Shown here: piece by piece, positions 7,847 to 16,376 of the stretch
Numbering within the stretch: position 1 is the first letter of the stretch
Layout of the letters: each line of letters opens with the position of its first letter
Notes under the pieces: model-generated
Databases searched by the model: none
Told to the model about the DNA's origin: nothing
Seen by the model: the letters and a program-made list of their open reading frames with translations, nothing else
NCBI RefSeq assembly: GCF_003337425.1
Contig: NZ_QPJU01000004.1
Coordinates: 186,001-250,000, forward strand
From: Extensimonas vulgaris
GTDB lineage: Bacteria > Pseudomonadota > Gammaproteobacteria > Burkholderiales > Burkholderiaceae_C
Length of the DNA: 64,000 nucleotides
Reading direction: 5' to 3'
Position numbers and translations under genes: made by a program

Positions 7847-8529
7847 GAGGCGAACAGGTCCAGAATGCGCCAGCCGCGCTCTTGCGCGAGGGCCCGCAGG
7901 CGCGGGTCGGGGTTGGTGGCCACGGGGTGCTCGACTTTTTCGAGCAGCGGCAGGTCGTTCATCGAGTCGCTGTAAAACGTGCTTTCGATGTCGTTCCAGC
8001 GCCAGCCGCGCTGGGCCAGCCATTGTTCCATGCGTTGTACCTTGCCTTCGCGCAGGCAGGGCACGCCCTCGATTTCGCCGGTGATCCAGCCGCTGGCATC
8101 GCGCGCCAGGCGCGTGGCGAGCAGCTCGGGCACGCCCAGCGCGTCGGCGATGGGGCGCGTGACGAATTCGTTGGTGGCGGTGATGATGAGCACATGCTCG
8201 TCCGCCGCCTGGTGCTGGCGCAGCAGCGCGAGCGCCTCGGGTCGGATGGCGGGCGCGATCACTTCGCGCATGAAGCGGGCCTGTGCGGCGGCGGCCTCCT
8301 GCGGGCCACGCTCGCGCAGCGCGGCGGTGGCAAAGCGCACGTAGTCGTGGATGTCGAGCGTGCCGGCCTGGTAGTCGGCATAAAAGGCGTCGTTGCGGCG
8401 CAAAAACTCGTCGCGGTCGTGCCAGCCGATGCGCACGGTGAATTCGCCCCAGGAATGGTCGGAGTCTATGGGCAGCAACGTGTGGTCCAGGTCGAACAGC
8501 GTGACGCGGGGGCGGAGCGGGAGGGTCAT
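7843..8529 (-). CDS. HAD superfamily (subfamily IB) phosphatase
   Basis: A 228-residue SerB-like HAD hydrolase. Motif I is FDLDHTLLPID near residues 12-22 with the nucleophile Asp and the acid/base Asp; motif II is the Thr in LIITATNEF near residue 117; motif III includes the Lys in REGKVQRM; motif IV is YSDSMNDLPLLE near residue 188, with the metal-binding SDSMND. This matches HAD-IB enzymes annotated as phosphoserine phosphatase-like. The natural substrate is unknown, and SerB itself is normally longer with an ACT domain. It sits between hda and pcnB, as in other Burkholderiales, and is coupled to pcnB by ATGA. Confidence 0.85.
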   Translation of the reverse strand: MTLPLRPRVTLFDLDHTLLPIDSDHSWGEFTVRIGWHDRDEFLRRNDAFYADYQAGTLDIHDYVRFATAALRERGPQEAAAAQARFMREVIAPAIRPEALALLRQHQAADEHVLIITATNEFVTRPIADALGVPELLATRLARDASGWITGEIEGVPCLREGKVQRMEQWLAQRGWRWNDIESTFYSDSMNDLPLLEKVEHPVATNPDPRLRALAQERGWRILDLFAS

Positions 8530-8557
8530 GCGCAGGTCAAAGGTGGTATGAAAATAA

Positions 8558-8570
8558 TAGCTGCTTGCGC
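8558..8570. repeat. Dispersed TAGCTGCTTGCGC repeat, copy 2
   Basis: The exact core TAGCTGCTTGCGC lies in the 45-base gap between hda and the HAD gene, preceded by AAAATAA. The same 13-mer occurs at 48034 and 49950. Confidence 0.6.
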
Positions 8571-8574
8571 CCGT

Positions 8575-9255
8575 TCAAAGGGCCTCCAGCATGGTTTTGA
8601 GCAGTGGAATCGTGACGGCGCGCTGGGTGCGCAGGGCGAAGGTGTCGAGCGCATCGAGCAGCTGCATGAGGCTGCCCAGGTCGCGCGAAAAGCGCTGCAG
8701 CATGAAGTCCAGCACCTCCTCGCTCAGGCGGATGCCGCGCGCCGCGGCCTGCGCGCGCAGCACGGCGCGGCAGTCGGCTTCGCCCAGCGGCTGCAGCTGG
8801 AACACATGGCCCCAGCCCAGGCGGCTGCGCAAGTCCTCGCGCAGCGGCAGGTCGGCGGGCGGCAGCGCGCCCGCCGCAAGCACCCAGCGCGGGTGGCCGC
8901 TCGCAGGATGCAGGGCGTTGACGAACCAGTTGAAGGCCACCGCCTGCCGGGCGCTGTCGTAGGCGTGCACGTCGTCGAGCAGCACTGCGGCCCAGCCTTC
9001 GTCGAAAGCGGGCGGCGCGGCCGTATCGGCAGCCAGCCAGCCCACGCTTGCGCCACGCCCTTGCAAGTCGGCGCGCACGGCCTGCAGCAGATGCGTTTTG
9101 CCGCTGCCGGCTTCGCCCCACAGGTAGGTGGGCACGGGCGCTGCAGATGCGAGCATCAGGCGCAAATGCTGCAGCGCGGCCGCGTTTGGGCCGGCGTGAA
9201 ACTGCGCGAGCGAGGGCGGCGGGGCCAAGCCCAGGTCCAATGCCAGTTGTTTCAT
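8575..9255 (-). CDS. hda: DnaA regulatory inactivator Hda
   Basis: A 226-residue AAA+ protein homologous to the ATPase part of DnaA. With the beta clamp, Hda stimulates ATP hydrolysis by DnaA after initiation and so prevents re-initiation. The N-terminal MKQLALDLGL is the QL(A/S)LDL clamp-binding motif that defines Hda. Walker A is LWGEAGSGKTHLL near residues 47-59, Walker B is AVLLDDVHAYD near residue 93, and sensor 2 lies in SRDLGSLMQLLDALD near residue 195. There is no DNA-binding domain IV. ATG 9255 is chosen because the clamp motif begins there; 29 in-frame residues upstream look unrelated. It is divergent from purM. Confidence 0.92.
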   Translation of the reverse strand: MKQLALDLGLAPPPSLAQFHAGPNAAALQHLRLMLASAAPVPTYLWGEAGSGKTHLLQAVRADLQGRGASVGWLAADTAAPPAFDEGWAAVLLDDVHAYDSARQAVAFNWFVNALHPASGHPRWVLAAGALPPADLPLREDLRSRLGWGHVFQLQPLGEADCRAVLRAQAAARGIRLSEEVLDFMLQRFSRDLGSLMQLLDALDTFALRTQRAVTIPLLKTMLEAL

Positions 9256-9457
9256 GGAGGCTTCATCGTGCGGGCAGCGAAGGGAAGGGGGCGAAGGCCG
9301 AGGGCATGCTGGCTTGGAATGGAGGGCAGGCTTGGGGCGCAAGGGGCGTAGCGAACATCAGGCCGCCGAAGGGAAAAGCGGCGGGGCAGGCCACCCGGCA
9401 CCGTAGAATCGGCGCGAATTTTAGTCTGCCGTGCACGTTCGCCCGTGCCGCCTTGCC

Positions 9458-10522
9458 ATGAGTGCTGCTGATCCTATTACTACCCCCCTGTCGTACAAAG
9501 ACGCCGGCGTCGATATCGCTGCTGGCGACGCTCTCGTCGAGCGCATCAAACCGCTGGCGCGCAAGACGCTGCGCGAAGGCGTGCTGGCCGGCATCGGCGG
9601 CTTTGGCGCATTGTTCGAGGTGCCCAGGCGCTACCGCGAGCCCGTGCTCGTGAGCGGCACCGATGGCGTGGGCACCAAGCTCAAGCTGGCCTTCGAGTGG
9701 AACATGCACGACACCGTGGGCATAGACCTGGTGGCCATGAGCGCCAACGACGTGCTGGTGCAGGGCGCCGAGCCGCTGTTCTTTCTCGATTACTTCGCCT
9801 GCGGCAAGCTCGACGTCGATACCGCGGCGGCCGTGGTCGGCGGGATTGCGCGCGGCTGTGAGCTCGCGGGCTGCGCGCTCATCGGCGGCGAGACGGCCGA
9901 GATGCCCGGCATGTACCCGCCCGGCGAATACGACTTGGCCGGCTTTGCCGTGGGCGCGGTCGAAAAGTCACAGATCCTCACGGGCCAGAACGTGCAGGCG
10001 GGCGACGTGGTGCTGGGGTTGGCCTCGAGCGGCGTGCACTCCAACGGCTTCAGTCTGGTGCGCAAGTGCCTGGAGCGCGCCGCGGCGCAATTGCCCGCAA
10101 CGTTGGACGGCAAGCCCCTGCGCGCCGCCATCATGGAGCCCACACGCCTGTACGTGAAAAGCGTGCTCGCCGCGCTCGCGCAGCACCCGGCGCAGGGCAG
10201 CCGCGGCATCAAGGCGCTGGCGCACATCACAGGCGGCGGCCTGCTCGAAAACATCCCGCGCGTGCTGCCCGAGGGGCTCGCAGCGCATCTTGTGAAGGGT
10301 AGCTGGCCGCAAACCGAGCTGTTTGCCTGGCTGCAACAAACTGCGGGCATCAACGACGTGGAGATGAGCCGCACCTTCAACAACGGCATAGGCATGGTCG
10401 TGATCGTGGCCGAGGCCGACGCCGATGCCGCGAGCAGCACGCTGCGCGCCGCAGGCGAGCAGGTGTACCGCATAGGCCGCATCGCAGCGCGTGGTGCGGG
10501 TGCAGCGGTGGTGGTGGCGTGA
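9458..10522 (+). CDS. purM: Phosphoribosylformylglycinamidine cyclo-ligase
   Basis: PurM (AIR synthetase) closes the imidazole ring in purine synthesis, using ATP to turn FGAM into AIR. The 354-residue protein is close to the E. coli length of 345. Marks in order are [21 protein letters not shown] at the start, [10 protein letters not shown] near residue 48, [15 protein letters not shown] near residue 67, [25 protein letters not shown] near residue 90, [11 protein letters not shown] near residue 146, and [16 protein letters not shown] near residue 255. ATG 9458 gives the standard [16 protein letters not shown] start. The 200-base gap to hda must hold both divergent promoters. Confidence 0.96.
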   Translation: MSAADPITTPLSYKDAGVDIAAGDALVERIKPLARKTLREGVLAGIGGFGALFEVPRRYREPVLVSGTDGVGTKLKLAFEWNMHDTVGIDLVAMSANDVLVQGAEPLFFLDYFACGKLDVDTAAAVVGGIARGCELAGCALIGGETAEMPGMYPPGEYDLAGFAVGAVEKSQILTGQNVQAGDVVLGLASSGVHSNGFSLVRKCLERAAAQLPATLDGKPLRAAIMEPTRLYVKSVLAALAQHPAQGSRGIKALAHITGGGLLENIPRVLPEGLAAHLVKGSWPQTELFAWLQQTAGINDVEMSRTFNNGIGMVVIVAEADADAASSTLRAAGEQVYRIGRIAARGAGAAVVVA

Positions 10523-10648
10523 GCGTGTGGGGCACCAATTTTGGCCCCCAACGCAGGCAGCCCACTTCGCTATAGGACTTCCGCAAACAAGGGAGCACCG
10601 GGGATTTTTCGATGGGGCGGATGCATTGCCTAAGCCCGATTTGCGTGA

Positions 10649-11668
10649 TTGAGTGCCGTGCCAAACTCCTCATCCTCCTCGCGTGCCGTAAAGCTTGCCA
10701 GCTACGTGCTCATGGCGTGCGCGCTCGTGCTCATCTTGCGCTACCACTTGCTGCCGGGCCTGCTGGCGGTGTGCCTGGGGTTTCTGGGCGCCCGTTGGCT
10801 CGGCATGCGTCTCGGCGGGTTCATGCATTCGGGTGCAGCGGCGAACCTCGCGGCCGCTGCGATCGTGCTGATGCCCTTGCTGCTGATTGCCGCGGCCTTC
10901 CCTTATACGCGCGGTGTGGTGCTCGATGCGCCCGCGCAGTACCGTGAGCTGCTGGCCTTCATGGCGCGCACGGTGCTCGAGCTGCGCGAGCGGCTGCCGC
11001 CCGACATTGCGAGCCAGCTGCCCGAAGGCGCGGCGGAGATCCAGCGCGTCCTTGCCGCCTATCTGGGCAGTAAAGCGGGCAGCCTCGCCATTACGGGGCG
11101 GGCCTGGCTCGCGGGCTTGGTGCATGTGGTCGTTGGTTTGATCATCGGTGCACTCGCTGCGACCCGCCCGCCGACCTTGGCGCTCAAGCCCTTGAGTGCG
11201 CAATTGCACATTCGTGTTCGGCGTTTTGGCGAGACGTTCCGGCAAATCGTGGTCGCGCAGTTTTGGATCGCGCTGTTCAACACCGGTCTGCTGACGCTGT
11301 TTTTGTTTCTCGTGCTGCCGCTGTGGGGATACCGCCTCCCATATGCGATGGTGTTGATTTTGTTGAGTTTCGTGCTCGGCCTGATCCCTATCGTCGGCAA
11401 CCTGCTCTACAACACCGTTTTGACGCTCGTCGGGCTGTCGGTGTCTGCGGTGGTGGCGCTGGCCTGCCTCGTGTTTCTGATCCTGATTCACAAGGCCGAA
11501 TACTTCATCAACGCCAAAGTGGTGGGCCAGCGCACGCAACTCACCGTGTGGGAGCTGCTGGCCACCATGTTCGTGCTCGAGGCCATTTTTGGCCCCGCAG
11601 GTTTGGTGGCGGCACCGCTGTTTTACGCCTACCTCAAAAAAGAGCTCCAGGCCGAAAATTTAGTATGA
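10649..11668 (+). CDS. AI-2E family transporter (PerM-like membrane protein)
   Basis: A 339-residue inner-membrane protein with seven or eight hydrophobic segments, in the order typical of the AI-2E transporter / PerM family. The conserved C-terminal half shows FVLGLIPIVGNLLYNTVLTLVGL near residue 245 and QLTVWELLATMFVLEAIFGPAGLVAAPLFYAYLKKEL at the end. Family members export varied small molecules or act in Na+/H+ balance; the substrate is not predictable. The start is TTG 10649, or GTG 10658 nine bases further on; no ATG fits. It follows purM on the same strand and converges on recN with 23 bases between the stop codons. Confidence 0.85.
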   Translation: MSAVPNSSSSSRAVKLASYVLMACALVLILRYHLLPGLLAVCLGFLGARWLGMRLGGFMHSGAAANLAAAAIVLMPLLLIAAAFPYTRGVVLDAPAQYRELLAFMARTVLELRERLPPDIASQLPEGAAEIQRVLAAYLGSKAGSLAITGRAWLAGLVHVVVGLIIGALAATRPPTLALKPLSAQLHIRVRRFGETFRQIVVAQFWIALFNTGLLTLFLFLVLPLWGYRLPYAMVLILLSFVLGLIPIVGNLLYNTVLTLVGLSVSAVVALACLVFLILIHKAEYFINAKVVGQRTQLTVWELLATMFVLEAIFGPAGLVAAPLFYAYLKKELQAENLV

Positions 11669-11671
11669 AAT

Positions 11672-11712
11672 CGGCCTCTAAGCTAATTCCATCAAGCGCT
11701 ACCAGCTACTGA
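11672..11712. repeat. Dispersed repeat, copy 3, at the AI-2E / recN junction
   Basis: TCGGCCTCTAAGC followed by TCAAGCGCTACCAGCTACT matches the copy at 30.27-30.31 kb in order and spacing. The recN stop codon (11692-11694) lies inside it, so the last residues of RecN are encoded by the repeat. Confidence 0.5.
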
Positions 11713-13383
11713 AATGGTAGTTTTTGCAGGCGCCTGGTGCAGTGCCATGAGCATCTCGCGTGCGTGTGCCAAGGTGGTTTCGGTCAGCTCTGCGCCGCCC
11801 AGCATGCGCGCGATCTCGGCTTCGCGCGCGGCGCCTTGCACTTCGGTCACGGTGCTGTAGCTGCCGCCAGCGGCACGCTGCTTGACGACGACGAGGTGCT
11901 GGTCGGCGCAGGCCGCCACTTGTGCGAGGTGCGTCACGGCCAGCACCTGGCGCTCGCGCCCGAGCTGCTGCATGAGCCGCCCCACGGTCTGCGCCACGGC
12001 CCCGCCGACGCCGGCATCCACCTCGTCAAAAATCAGCGTCCCTGCGTCGCCGAGCGCACTGGTCGTGACGGCGATCGCGAGCGAAATGCGCGACAGCTCC
12101 CCGCCCGAGGCGACCTTACCCAAAGGCCGTGGCGTGGCGCCCGGATGCCCGGCGACGAGGAATTCCACCGCGTCGATGCCGTGCGCCGTGGCCTGTGCCG
12201 CGGGCTGCACGCGCACTTCGAACACGCCGCCGGCCATACCCAGCCCCTGCATGGCCTGCGTGATGGCGGCGGACAGGCGCGGTGCGGCCTCGTGGCGTGC
12301 GGCCGACAGCGCCTGCGCCGCCGCCCGGTAGGCTTGCGCGCTGCGCGCCTCGGCGGCCTCGAGTGCGGCCAGGTCGGCGGCGGCATCGAGGCGCTGCAGC
12401 TCATGCTGCCACGATTGCAGCAGCGCCGGCAGCTCCGCCGGCGGGCGCCGGTAGCGCCGCGCGAGCGCGAGCCATTGGGCCAGACGCGCGTCGAGCTCGG
12501 CCAGGCGCTGCGGTTCGAGCTCGGTGCGGCCCAGATAGGTCTGCAGCGAATGCTGCACGTCTGCCGCGAGCGCGAGGCAGGAGGCCAGAATTTCGCTGAG
12601 GTTGGCGAATTCGGGCTCGAGTTCGGCCAACCCTTGCAGGCGCACCTGCGCTTGCGCGAGCTGCGTCTGCGCGCCGGCGTCCTCGTGCTCCAGATGCGCG
12701 AGCGCCGCGCCCGCCGCATCGAGCAGCGCCTGCGCGTGTGACAGGCGCCGGTGCTGCGCGTCCAGCGTCTCCCACTCGCCCTCTTGCGGCGCGAGTTTTT
12801 CGAGCTCGCCGATCTGCCACTGCAGCCGCTCGCGCTCGGCGTGCAGGCTTTGCTGCGCTGCTACTGCCGCCTCCAGTGCCTGCACGTCTGCGCGCCAGCG
12901 CGTCCACAGCGTGGCCACCTCCTCGGCGGAGGCGCCCGCGTAGGCGTCGAGCAGGGCGCGCACCGCGTCGGGCCGCATCAGGCTTTGCCAGGCGTGCTGG
13001 CCGTGGATGTCGAGCAGTTGCTCTCCAAGCTGGCGCAGCTGCGCCGCCGTCGCAGGCGTGGCGTTGATCCAGGCGCGGCTCTTGCCCTGTGCGTCGATGC
13101 TGCGCCGCAGCAGCAGCGTGTCCTCGGCATCGAAGCCGGCCTCTTCGAGCCAGGGGCGCAGGGCTGCGGGGCAGTCGAATTCGGCACAAATCTCGGCCTT
13201 GGCGGCGCCCTCGCGCACCACGCCCGCGTCGGCGCGTGCACCCAGCGCGAGTTGCAGTGCGTCGATCAAAATGGACTTGCCCGCGCCGGTTTCCCCAGTG
13301 AGTACGGTGAAGCCGGAGTGCAATTCGAGCTCGAGCGCGGGCACGATCACGAAATCCCGCAGGGTGATCCGTTTGAGTGCCAT
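11692..13383 (-). CDS. recN: DNA repair protein RecN
   Basis: A 563-residue SMC-like ATPase that acts at double-strand breaks in recombinational repair. Walker A is VLTGETGAGKSILIDAL near residues 28-44. A long coiled-coil arm rich in Gln, Ala and Leu covers roughly residues 150-370. The signature motif is LGKVASGGELSRISLAI near residue 425, Walker B is TLIFDEVDAGVGGAVAQ near residue 455, and the D/H-loop region is QVLAVTHLAQVAACADQH. ATG 13383 places MALKRITLRDFVIVPALELEL at the N-terminus as in the family; eight in-frame upstream residues are not needed. nadK lies just upstream with two bases between stop and start, so the two are cotranscribed. Confidence 0.95.
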   Translation of the reverse strand: MALKRITLRDFVIVPALELELHSGFTVLTGETGAGKSILIDALQLALGARADAGVVREGAAKAEICAEFDCPAALRPWLEEAGFDAEDTLLLRRSIDAQGKSRAWINATPATAAQLRQLGEQLLDIHGQHAWQSLMRPDAVRALLDAYAGASAEEVATLWTRWRADVQALEAAVAAQQSLHAERERLQWQIGELEKLAPQEGEWETLDAQHRRLSHAQALLDAAGAALAHLEHEDAGAQTQLAQAQVRLQGLAELEPEFANLSEILASCLALAADVQHSLQTYLGRTELEPQRLAELDARLAQWLALARRYRRPPAELPALLQSWQHELQRLDAAADLAALEAAEARSAQAYRAAAQALSAARHEAAPRLSAAITQAMQGLGMAGGVFEVRVQPAAQATAHGIDAVEFLVAGHPGATPRPLGKVASGGELSRISLAIAVTTSALGDAGTLIFDEVDAGVGGAVAQTVGRLMQQLGRERQVLAVTHLAQVAACADQHLVVVKQRAAGGSYSTVTEVQGAAREAEIARMLGGAELTETTLAHAREMLMALHQAPAKTTISVAGSA

Positions 13384-13385
13384 GG

Positions 13386-14282
13386 TCAGGAAGCTCCTTC
13401 GTTCCAATGCAATTTTTTGCGCAGCGTGGCAAAGTAGTTCCAGCCCAGCGGGTGCAAAAAGCGCACTCGATATTGCGCGCGTCGCACGAGGATGCGGTCG
13501 CCATGCAGCAGCGAGGCGAGCGACTGCATGTCGAAATTCGCGCTCGCATCGCGCCCGCTCACCAGCTCGATGGCGATCTCTTCATCGTCGGGCAGCACGA
13601 TGGGGCGGTTCGAGAGCGTGTGCGGCGCGATCGGCACCAACACCCAGCCCGGAATCGCCGGGTGCAGCATGGGGCCGCCCGCCGAGAGCGCGTAGGCCGT
13701 GGAGCCCGTGGGCGAGGCGACGATCAGGCCATCCGCGCGCTGTGTCGCCAGAAAGCGCCCGCCGACCTCCACACGCAGCTCCACCATGCCCGAAGTCGCG
13801 CCGCGGTTCACCACGACGTCGTTGAGCGCGAGCGCCTCGAACACCACACTGCCATCGCGCAGCACGCGCGCGTGGAGCATCGCGCGTTGGTCTTCCTCAT
13901 ACTCGCCTTGCAGCATGGACGTGAGCGCGGTTTGGTAGCCGCCAAAGGGAATGTCGGTGATGAAGCCCAGTCGCCCCTGGTTGATGCCGATCAAGGGCGT
14001 GCCATAACGCGCCATCTGCCGCCCAATGCCCAGCATGGTGCCGTCGCCGCCCACCACCAGCCCCAGGTCACACTGCGCACCGATCTTGGGCACCGTGAGG
14101 GTGGGGTACTGGCCGAGGCCCGTATTGGCCGCCGTCTCCGCCTCGAGTACCACCTCACAGCCGCGGCGCGCGAGAAACTCGGCGATGTCTTCGAGCGCCG
14201 CGCGGGCGCTCTCGGACTTGCCGGCTGCGTGCGTGGCTTGATATTTGCCAAAAAGCGCTACATGGTGAAAATTGGACTTCAT
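13386..14282 (-). CDS. nadK: NAD kinase
   Basis: NadK phosphorylates NAD to NADP using ATP. The 298-residue protein shows the family motifs in order: [11 protein letters not shown] near residues 71-81 (GGDG, catalytic Asp), [14 protein letters not shown] near residue 98 (NxGxLGF), [15 protein letters not shown] near residue 155 and [22 protein letters not shown] near residues 183-204. ATG 14282 is only 26 bases from the divergent hrcA start, so the two promoters overlap each other's coding regions. The arrangement recN-nadK / hrcA is standard in Burkholderiales. Confidence 0.95.
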   Translation of the reverse strand: MKSNFHHVALFGKYQATHAAGKSESARAALEDIAEFLARRGCEVVLEAETAANTGLGQYPTLTVPKIGAQCDLGLVVGGDGTMLGIGRQMARYGTPLIGINQGRLGFITDIPFGGYQTALTSMLQGEYEEDQRAMLHARVLRDGSVVFEALALNDVVVNRGATSGMVELRVEVGGRFLATQRADGLIVASPTGSTAYALSAGGPMLHPAIPGWVLVPIAPHTLSNRPIVLPDDEEIAIELVSGRDASANFDMQSLASLLHGDRILVRRAQYRVRFLHPLGWNYFATLRKKLHWNEGAS

Positions 14283-14308
14283 CTGTAAATTACATCATCA
14301 AATCCGCC

Positions 14309-15325
14309 ATGCTCGATGACCGTGCCAAGTTGTTGCTCAAAACCCTGGTCGAACGCTACATCGCCGAAGGCCAGCCTGTGGGCTCGCGCACGCTCTCGCG
14401 CGCCTCGGGGCTGGACTTGTCTCCGGCCACGATCCGCAACGTCATGGCCGACCTTGAAGACCTCGGTCTGATCGCCAGCCCCCACACCTCGGCCGGCCGC
14501 GTGCCCACGGCGCGCGGCTACCGCCTGTTCGTGGACACCATGCTCACCGCGCAGTCCGAGCCCCTTCCGGCGCCCGAACTGCCGCCCGAGCTCCCCCCCG
14601 AACAGCCGCAAAAAGTCATAGCAAACGCGGCGCAGCTGCTCTCGAATTTGTCGCAATTCGTCGGTGTAGTGCTGGCCCCGCGTCGCGCCTCGGTATTCCG
14701 TCAGATCGAATTCCTGCGCCTGTCGGAGCGGCGCCTGCTCGTGATCATCGTCTCGCCCGAAGGCGACGTGCAAAACCGCGTGATCTTCACCGACGTGGAC
14801 TACACCCAGTCGCAATTGATCGAGACCGCGAATTTTCTCAACGCCCACTATGCCGGTCTATCGATGGATCAGGTGCGCGAAAAGCTCAAGTCCGAGGTGG
14901 AATCCCTGCGCGGTGAAATCGCTGCGCTCATGCAGGCCGCGGTGAACGCCAGCTCCGAAGCCTTGAGCGAAGCGCAGGAAGAGGTCGTGATCTCAGGCGA
15001 GCGCAACCTCCTGTCCGTGAGCGACTTTTCTGCCGACATGGAGCAATTGCGCCGCGCATTCGCGCTGTTCGAGCAAAAAACGCAAATCCTGCGCCTGCTT
15101 GACATCACCAACCAAGCCGAAGGCGTGCGCATCTACATCGGCGGCGAAAGCCAGGTCGTGCCCTTTGAGGAGTTGTCGGTAGTCAGTGCGCCTTATGAGA
15201 TCGACGGCAAGGTGGTGGGCACCCTGGGCGTGATCGGCCCCACTCGCATGCCCTACGACCGCATGATCCAGATCGTGGACATCACCGCTAAACTCGTCTC
15301 GAACGCCCTGAGCCACCGCCCCTGA
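14309..15325 (+). CDS. hrcA: Heat-inducible transcription repressor HrcA
   Basis: A 338-residue repressor that binds CIRCE operators upstream of groESL and dnaK-type operons and is released on heat shock. The N-terminal winged helix (residues 1-75) shows [23 protein letters not shown] and [36 protein letters not shown], the signature of HrcA. The GAF-like dimerisation part follows, and the C-terminal block [42 protein letters not shown] near residue 275 is also diagnostic. No CIRCE site (TTAGCACTC-N9-GAGTGCTAA) is seen in the tight nadK-hrcA gap. Confidence 0.95.
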   Translation: MLDDRAKLLLKTLVERYIAEGQPVGSRTLSRASGLDLSPATIRNVMADLEDLGLIASPHTSAGRVPTARGYRLFVDTMLTAQSEPLPAPELPPELPPEQPQKVIANAAQLLSNLSQFVGVVLAPRRASVFRQIEFLRLSERRLLVIIVSPEGDVQNRVIFTDVDYTQSQLIETANFLNAHYAGLSMDQVREKLKSEVESLRGEIAALMQAAVNASSEALSEAQEEVVISGERNLLSVSDFSADMEQLRRAFALFEQKTQILRLLDITNQAEGVRIYIGGESQVVPFEELSVVSAPYEIDGKVVGTLGVIGPTRMPYDRMIQIVDITAKLVSNALSHRP

Positions 15326-15330
15326 GGCAC

Positions 15331-15336
15331 TACAAT
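15331..15336 (+). promoter_or_regulatory. Probable -10 element for the tRNA gene
   Basis: TACAAT lies about 39 bases before the mature tRNA 5' end, just after the hrcA stop codon. The -35 region is inside hrcA and not clearly matched. Confidence 0.35.
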
Positions 15337-15374
15337 AGCGCTCTTTTCGCCCGCCCGGTTCAGCGGCGGCATAC

Positions 15375-15451
15375 GGGGCGTTAGCTCAGTTGGTCAGAGC
15401 AGAGGACTCATAATCCTTTGGTCGTAGGTTCAAGTCCTACACGCCCTACCA
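15375..15451 (+). tRNA. tRNA with CAT anticodon (tRNA-Met, or lysidine-modified tRNA-Ile2)
   Basis: The 77 bases fold as a complete cloverleaf: acceptor GGGGCGT / ACGCCCT with a G-T first pair, D arm GCTC...GAGC, anticodon stem GAGGA / TCCTT with loop CTCATAA, T arm GTAGG-TTCAAGT-CCTAC, discriminator A and encoded CCA. The anticodon CAT can be elongator Met or, with lysidine, Ile for AUA. The block GGACTCATAATCCTTTGGTC recalls tRNA-Ile2 as much as tRNA-Met, so the acceptor identity is left open. The gene is intact and is the integration site of the following element. Confidence 0.92.
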
Positions 15452-15457
15452 ATAAAA
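15404..15457 (+). repeat. attL, 54-bp direct repeat within and after the tRNA
   Basis: Begins at GGACTCATAATCC in the anticodon arm and runs through CCA plus ATAAAA. Identical to 25099-25152. Integration keeps the tRNA whole because the element supplies the matching 3' part. Confidence 0.93.
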
Positions 15458-15509
15458 TCAAGCACTTAGCGCGGTTTTGCTACATCCTTCGTAGCAAGCA
15501 CTTTTCCCG

Positions 15510-15531
15510 ATGTAAGCGCCATGTAACCGAC
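15510..15531 (+). repeat. Arm-type integrase repeats, left side (2 x 11 bp)
   Basis: ATGTAAGCGCC followed directly by ATGTAACCGAC. The same 11-bp unit occurs three times in tandem next to the other end (24950-24982). Direct 11-bp repeats flanking att sites are the usual arm sites for P4-type integrases. Confidence 0.7.
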
Positions 15532-15592
15532 AACGGCGTAGGGTTATTCGGTTCGGCTTGGTCATGGTGGTTTGCACCAGGGATGCGCAGGC

Positions 15593-15620
15593 ACAAAAAA
15601 CCCGGCACGGTGGCCGGGTT
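15593..15620 (-). terminator. Rho-independent terminator (leftward)
   Basis: On the minus strand AACCCGGC and GCCGGGTT form an 8-bp stem around a 6-base loop, followed by TTTTTTG. It lies 23 bases after the stop codon of the edge gene and closes leftward transcription of the element before attL. Confidence 0.85.
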
Positions 15621-15642
15621 TATGGTGGTGGTCAGCGGTGGG

Positions 15643-15900
15643 CTATGCTGCAACTTCCTCGTATGGTTTGAGGATGCCTTTTTCCCTCGCCCATTCGATC
15701 AGAGTTTCCTCCGACCATCCGCTGGCAGTGACATAGTTGCCGCGCACATCCACAAAATAATAGTCGCCTAGCTCCGCGTGGGCGCTTGTGCCCTGTCGGC
15801 ATCGCTTGAGAGTATCTCCATCATGGGTTTCAGCATAGCGCTTGCAGCGGGCCTCGAGCGCTCGAAGGCTTACCTTCACTTTTCCTTCGGTTTCGGTCAT
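15643..15900 (-). CDS. Hypothetical 85-residue protein at the left edge of the element
   Basis: I do not recognise this protein. It is a compact charged product starting MTETEGKVKVSLRALEARCK, with an aromatic middle (GDYYFVDVRGNYVTASGW) and an acidic end; no signal peptide or membrane segment is seen. The start at 15900 has AAGGAG seven bases upstream, so the longer form from 15924 is not used. It has its own AT-rich promoter (15931-15958) and its own terminator (15593-15620), apart from the replication operon. That is the usual layout of a moron or cargo gene expressed while the element is dormant. A host-directed role is possible but is inference only. Confidence 0.7.
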   Translation of the reverse strand: MTETEGKVKVSLRALEARCKRYAETHDGDTLKRCRQGTSAHAELGDYYFVDVRGNYVTASGWSEETLIEWAREKGILKPYEEVAA

Positions 15901-15930
15901 GGGTGCTCCTTCTTGGTTGTGCACACAAGC

Positions 15931-15958
15931 ATATTATCACATAAACATAAATTATCAA
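15931..15958 (-). promoter_or_regulatory. Sigma-70-like promoter of the edge gene
   Basis: Read on the minus strand: TTGATA, 16-base spacer, TAATAT, about 31 bases before the start codon at 15900. The surrounding 60 bases are very AT-rich compared with the rest of the window. Confidence 0.6.
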
Positions 15959-15991
15959 ACGCACAAATACACAAGCGCAATGTTTGGCGTC

Positions 15992-16234
15992 TCACTCGCG
16001 CGCCAGCAGCGCATGCACGCACTCGAGGGGCGGCAATGGGGCCTCGCGCGGTAGCCGAGCGCGGTGCCAGGGACGCAGCAGTTGCATGTGAACGTGCCGC
16101 ACCACGCGATGCGTCGCGGCCACGCTCAGGCCGTGCAGCGCTGCAATCTGGCGGACGGTGCGGCCCATAGCCCGATCAGCGCGCATCGCTGCGTTTCTAC
16201 GTTCTCGGGCGGCTTGGCTTGGTGCTCGTGGCAT
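15992..16234 (-). CDS. Small helix-turn-helix protein
   Basis: An 80-residue basic protein. Residues 24-50 (GRTVRQIAALHGLSVAATHRVVRHV) form a clear helix-turn-helix of the resolvase / sigma-like kind, with AALHGLS as the turn; the N-terminus has many Arg and Ala residues. It is the last gene of the leftward operon of the element. Possible roles are a late regulator or a DNA-binding accessory factor; it is too short for a recombinase. The start at ATG 16234 has only a weak purine tract upstream. Confidence 0.6.
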   Translation of the reverse strand: MPRAPSQAARERRNAAMRADRAMGRTVRQIAALHGLSVAATHRVVRHVHMQLLRPWHRARLPREAPLPPLECVHALLARE

Positions 16235-16376
16235 TTTTCGTCAGTACCTTGTGGGGCCACTACCTACCCAAAGCGCGGGGGTCGAATTACCCGCGAGGTG
16301 GGAGGTGGGGAAGTACCTTTTTTGCAGCCGGGCATGGTCGCGCCGGGCCGGGCGGTCAGGCCCAGCCCTTGCCTCG

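Noticed and set aside
14282-14309. CIRCE operator between nadK and hrcA
   Set aside because: The 26-base gap holds no TTAGCACTC / GAGTGCTAA pair.
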